Source: Texcoconibacillus texcoconensis
GTDB taxonomy: Bacteria; Bacillota; Bacilli; Bacillales; Salisediminibacteriaceae
DNA: 64,000 bases
Assembly (NCBI RefSeq): GCF_014202575.1
Contig: NZ_JACHHB010000012.1
Coordinates: 30,308 to 94,307, forward strand
Reading direction: 5' to 3'
In this document: positions 61,156 to 64,000 of the stretch, one piece after another
Numbering within the stretch: position 1 is the first letter of the stretch
Layout of the letters: each line of letters opens with the position of its first letter
Program-made: the position numbers and the translations under genes
Notes under the pieces: model-generated
Told to the model about the DNA's origin: nothing
Database searches by the model: none
The model's input: the letters and a program-made list of their open reading frames with translations, nothing else

Positions 61156-62199
61156 TTATGATGAATTTGATGATGATTTCGAAGAAGATGGTTCACTTTC
61201 GCCGCTAATTCGTTTCATTAAACGTGCAATTTTACTCAGCGTCAAAATCCGTCTTTCTAAATGATACACGTAATCGAGTTCCGAACCATTGCCTTTCCGT
61301 TCACGATACGCATCTGCCACCCGAAAGATCGGCTCCGGAAAAGCCAAGTAACTTTGCAATAAGTGTCGTTCTTCATCATATAAGACAAATTGCCGTTCAT
61401 ACAACGTCAGCCAATGCATGCCTTCCGCATCATCCCAAGGCTCCGCTTGAAACCCATTTCGAAACGCAATCGCTAAATCACGTACAGGTGTATCTAATAC
61501 CGCACGTTCAAAATTTAAAACATAAGGCATATGTTGGTCGGTAAACAAAACGTGCTGACGGTTCATACGCCCGTGACAAAGGACACTCCGATAACGCTGT
61601 TTTTCCTTACACCCTTCCAGCCAAGACTGCAGGTGTGTTTCCGCTTCCTCAGCCATACGCATCATCCGCTCTACATGCGTTAAGAACGTGAGTGCAAATG
61701 GTGACAAATACGTTTGCGTCTCTAACTGATCAGCAAAACGTTCCATCTGTTCACGCCGTCTCTTCCAACGAGCAACAAGTGAATCATACGAACGTGTAAG
61801 TGCCGCTTCATCAAAACGTTGTTGTTTTTCCGTAACACCGTGGAGTTTTGCCATCGTTTCAATAATTCCTTCTTCTGGAGAAAAGGCCAATTGCTTTCTT
61901 TCAACAGCATCAACCCACGGCATTAAATAGTAGACATTTTCCTGGTAAACGATGAAAGGATCGCCATACTTTGTCGGGATTAAAGGAACAAAGCTAGGAA
62001 AGTGAACACGCTGTAGTCGTTGCATCACATGTAAGAACCATGACTGTGTTTCACTATTCATCTCTGTTTGTTTTAACGCAAATACGCCTCTTTTTGTCGT
62101 AATCTTTCGTACCTTACCAAACTTTTCAACAGCTTCAGGGTACAAATCATACTGAAACAGGACAGCCCCTGTTGGGTCAGAAAGTTGCTGATCTTTCAT
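61156..62199 (-). CDS. ysxE: YsxE, CotS-family kinase-like spore coat protein
   Basis: A 347-residue aminoglycoside-phosphotransferase-fold protein of the CotS/YsxE group. GVFALKQTE is the Lys strand, VYYLMPWVDAVE the hinge, and LCHGRMNRQHVLF replaces the catalytic loop HGDxHxxN (Asp to Arg, Asn to His). It therefore looks like a pseudokinase. NFERAVLDTPVRDLAIAFR is the DFG-region counterpart with Asp lost. C-terminal Ser-rich tail (EPSSSKSSSNSS). ATG 62199 follows GGGAGCTGATAGCGAC and overlaps the previous stop (ATGA). Neighbouring spoVID supports a spore coat role. Confidence 0.87.
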   Translation of the reverse strand: MKDQQLSDPTGAVLFQYDLYPEAVEKFGKVRKITTKRGVFALKQTEMNSETQSWFLHVMQRLQRVHFPSFVPLIPTKYGDPFIVYQENVYYLMPWVDAVERKQLAFSPEEGIIETMAKLHGVTEKQQRFDEAALTRSYDSLVARWKRRREQMERFADQLETQTYLSPFALTFLTHVERMMRMAEEAETHLQSWLEGCKEKQRYRSVLCHGRMNRQHVLFTDQHMPYVLNFERAVLDTPVRDLAIAFRNGFQAEPWDDAEGMHWLTLYERQFVLYDEERHLLQSYLAFPEPIFRVADAYRERKGNGSELDYVYHLERRILTLSKIARLMKRISGESEPSSSKSSSNSS

Positions 62200-63110
62200 G
62201 TCGCTATCAGCTCCCGTCGTTTTGCCATCCACGATTGCAAATGTTCAAGTAATGAACGCGCTTCATCCCATTCTTTATTCAACGACTCAAAATAAATCGA
62301 TGCTTCCTCTTGTTCCGACGATTTCTCAAGCTGACGAACACATTCTTCAAATTCATACGGCTTCAACGTTTCCGCTAATAAACGTTGTTGTACTTCTTCA
62401 CTTATTGGATACATTCGATCAATCGCATCTAATAAACGAAACAGTGACTCTTCGCCATACTTTTGAATCCACTCAGAAAAGAGGCGGCGAAACGAACGGA
62501 AAGCCGGCTCCGGCCGTTCCGTCGTCCCAACCCAATACAAATGCTGAAACACCTCTCGCCCTTGAGATAAGCTTTGAATAGGGTCGATAACTGGTTCTTT
62601 GTACTCTACCTTCTCTAGCAGTTGATTTGCTTTATCTAAGCGATTCTTTGCTTCTTTTGCCAACTTCTGAAACACGTCACGACCAAATCGATCTAATGAA
62701 GAGGAAGGAAGCTGGTCAACATCCCGTTCGGAAAATGAAAAACGTGACGACTCTACGAGGGTGTCATCCCGATCTTCCCCTGTTTTCAACATCGCTGCAA
62801 ACAATTCGCCTGCTTGCTCTTCTTTCCCTTGGTAAGAAAAAAGCGACGTAATTTCATCATGGACTGTAAGCCAGCCACCAGGAACAATCATCGCCTCTTC
62901 CCCTTGCTGTGTATGAATCATACGGTTTAACAAACTGCTGCAACGTTTATTAACGTCGTGACGCCATTTCGTATGCCAACGTAACAGCTCTGTATCCGTC
63001 CACGTCTCTAGCCGTTTGTCGCCTCGGTCTGTTGTAAGAAGGTGGCCTTCCGACGCCCAACGAGCTTCCGTAAGTCCGTACGCTTCTTTGAGCGTTTCCA
63101 ATCGAATCAT
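62196..63110 (-). CDS. unrecognised gene between spoVID and ysxE
   Basis: A 304-residue soluble protein, rich in charged and aromatic residues (WTDTELLRWHTKWRHDVNKR, then GGWLTVHDEITSLF). It is mostly helical and has no transmembrane helix. It is translationally coupled to ysxE (4-nt overlap) and 20 bp after spoVID. Some segments recall spore-coat kinase-like or CotS-region proteins, but I find no kinase motifs. GAAGGGGGTCATGAT fixes ATG 63110. Operon position suggests a role in spore coat assembly (inference). Confidence 0.65.
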   Translation of the reverse strand: MIRLETLKEAYGLTEARWASEGHLLTTDRGDKRLETWTDTELLRWHTKWRHDVNKRCSSLLNRMIHTQQGEEAMIVPGGWLTVHDEITSLFSYQGKEEQAGELFAAMLKTGEDRDDTLVESSRFSFSERDVDQLPSSSLDRFGRDVFQKLAKEAKNRLDKANQLLEKVEYKEPVIDPIQSLSQGREVFQHLYWVGTTERPEPAFRSFRRLFSEWIQKYGEESLFRLLDAIDRMYPISEEVQQRLLAETLKPYEFEECVRQLEKSSEQEEASIYFESLNKEWDEARSLLEHLQSWMAKRRELIAT

Positions 63111-63129
63111 ATCATGACCCCCTTCTTGA

Positions 63130-64000
63130 TCAACTCGTCGATTTTCTACGTGGAACATACAAGATTTGCCCTGCTTCTAACCGTTCTTCCTTAATTCTGT
63201 TCACACGCATGATTTCATTGACAGAGACATCGTAACGCTCAGCGATTGTATCGAGCGACTCTCCCTCTTGAACAATACACATACGCAACTTCGTGTACGT
63301 TTCTTCATGAATGGATGAGAAGATTTTTGATAAATATGAAGCCGTTTCATTTTCGCCATCAGGTGCTGGCTCTGAAGGTGCTGGCTTAGTCACAGGCTTA
63401 TCAACGGATTCTTCAACTGTATTTTCTTCGTATTCTGAAACCGCTGCCGCTTCTTCTGTCGCTTCTTCTACCTGTTGTTGCGGACGATCATTTGATGTTA
63501 AATGTTGTTGAATTTGTTGTGGTGAAGTCGTCTCCGTTTCTTCACTTGCCTTACTTGCCAAATTCACAACTGGGGCACCTTGTTTGGCTTCCGCCTCTTC
63601 AGGTACGCGACCTTTATCTTCTTCAATGACCTCATCTTCTGGTTCTTCGTCATTACCCGTTTGCTTTTCTTCAGCTCGGACGTCCTCAGCTGGACTTTGG
63701 ATTTGTTCTGATCTTTGTTCTGCCGCTGGTTTTTCTTCGGTATATGGTGTCTTTTCTTCGGTTCGCACGTCCTCTGCTGGACTTTGGATTTGTTCTGATC
63801 TTTGTTCTGCCGCTGGCTTTTCTTCGGTATATGGTGTCTTTTCTTCCGCTCGAACGTCTTCTGCTGGACTTTGGATTTGTTCTGATCTTTGTTCTGCCGC
63901 TGGCTTTTCTTCGGTATATGGTGTCTTTTCTTCGGTTCGCACGTCCTCTGCTGGACTTTGGATTTGTTCTGATCTTTGTTCTGCCGCTGGCTTTTCTTCG
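63130..64000 (-). CDS. spoVID: SpoVID-like spore coat morphogenetic protein (5' end off window)
   Basis: C-terminal part, at least 290 codons, open to the right edge. The last 50 residues form a LysM domain (IVQEGESLDTIAERYDVS, then EIMRVNRIKEERLEAGQILYVP). Upstream is a very acidic Glu/Pro-rich region, and from about 63672 to the edge a tandem repeat of 29 residues (DVR-EEKTPYTEEKPAAEQR followed by SEQIQSPAE). SpoVID binds SpoIVA and SafA for coat encasement and ends in LysM; the ysxE neighbourhood confirms the call. The N-terminal encasement domain is outside the window. Confidence 0.85.
   Translation of the reverse strand, partial: EEKPAAEQRSEQIQSPAEDVRTEEKTPYTEEKPAAEQRSEQIQSPAEDVRAEEKTPYTEEKPAAEQRSEQIQSPAEDVRTEEKTPYTEEKPAAEQRSEQIQSPAEDVRAEEKQTGNDEEPEDEVIEEDKGRVPEEAEAKQGAPVVNLASKASEETETTSPQQIQQHLTSNDRPQQQVEEATEEAAAVSEYEENTVEESVDKPVTKPAPSEPAPDGENETASYLSKIFSSIHEETYTKLRMCIVQEGESLDTIAERYDVSVNEIMRVNRIKEERLEAGQILYVPRRKSTS
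63672..64000 (-). repeat. 87-bp in-frame tandem repeat inside spoVID
   Basis: CGTCCTC(A/T)GCTGG-type units begin at about 63681, 63768, 63855 and 63942, an exact 87-bp (29-codon) period, with near-identical DNA including synonymous positions, and continue past the window edge. Copy number cannot be determined here. Confidence 0.92.

Noticed and set aside
1119..64000. tRNA, rRNA, insertion sequence or prophage
   Set aside because: No tRNA-like cloverleaf, rRNA segment, transposase, integrase or phage structural gene was recognised by eye; tRNAscan or ISfinder runs could not be done.

Overview
This is a chromosomal segment of a low-to-medium GC endospore-forming Bacillota bacterium, most likely an alkaliphilic or halophilic Bacillaceae. 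The evidence is the sporulation genes (spoIVFA/FB, spoIIB, spoVID, ysxE), strong AGGAGG ribosome-binding sites with frequent TTG/GTG starts, a Firmicute-type L27 precursor with its Prp protease, a T-box on valS, and a gene order (rpmA-prp-rplU ... spoIVFB-spoIVFA-minD-minC-mreD-mreC-mreB-radC-maf ... spoIIB ... comC ... folC ... valS ... ysxE-spoVID) that follows the conserved Bacillus block with several insertions.

Layout. 1-5.9 kb: a class III aminotransferase (cut by the left edge) divergent from a KamA-family radical SAM aminomutase with glutamate-mutase-like residues, then a B12-binding radical SAM protein, a pterin dehydratase-like protein and an orphan ArsR. 6-10.7 kb: a GIY-YIG protein, a chemoreceptor without a sensor domain, the DUF1659/DUF2922/YvrJ trio, an Fe-S type Fnr, and a 0.4-kb tandem array of a 52-bp palindromic unit. 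10.7-24.3 kb: membrane proteins, a lipoprotein, a PAS-GGDEF-EAL protein behind a c-di-GMP-II riboswitch with a terminator, ald, brnQ, yisL and yhfI-like genes, and a permease. 24.3-37.9 kb (all minus strand): ribosomal protein genes, an RNase E/G gene, and the cell-shape, division and sporulation cluster with aspA inserted. 38.3-50.4 kb (minus): a complete Gram-positive type IV pilus locus (pilB, pilT, pilC, pilin, prepilin peptidase, pilM, pilN, pilO) preceded by a GAF-GGDEF cyclase, an acidic membrane protein and a degenerate VanW-like protein. The pilin has its own c-di-GMP-II riboswitch. 50.5-57.5 kb: folC, a two-gene ATP-grasp ligase operon, and a glycerate kinase/GntP permease/CdaR-type regulator cluster with a cre site. 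57.5-64 kb: valS with its T-box leader, then ysxE, an unrecognised gene and spoVID, which runs off the right edge.

How it fits together. The strongest regulatory theme is c-di-GMP. Two enzymes that can make or degrade it lie in the window, and two class II c-di-GMP riboswitches sit on the gene for one of those enzymes and on the pilin gene, so pilus production and the second messenger appear wired in a loop. The second theme is non-coding repeats: one 52-bp array, two 21-bp arrays and a scattered GC-rich element, none explained by the genes. Assignments rest on motifs and context read by eye. No database search was run.
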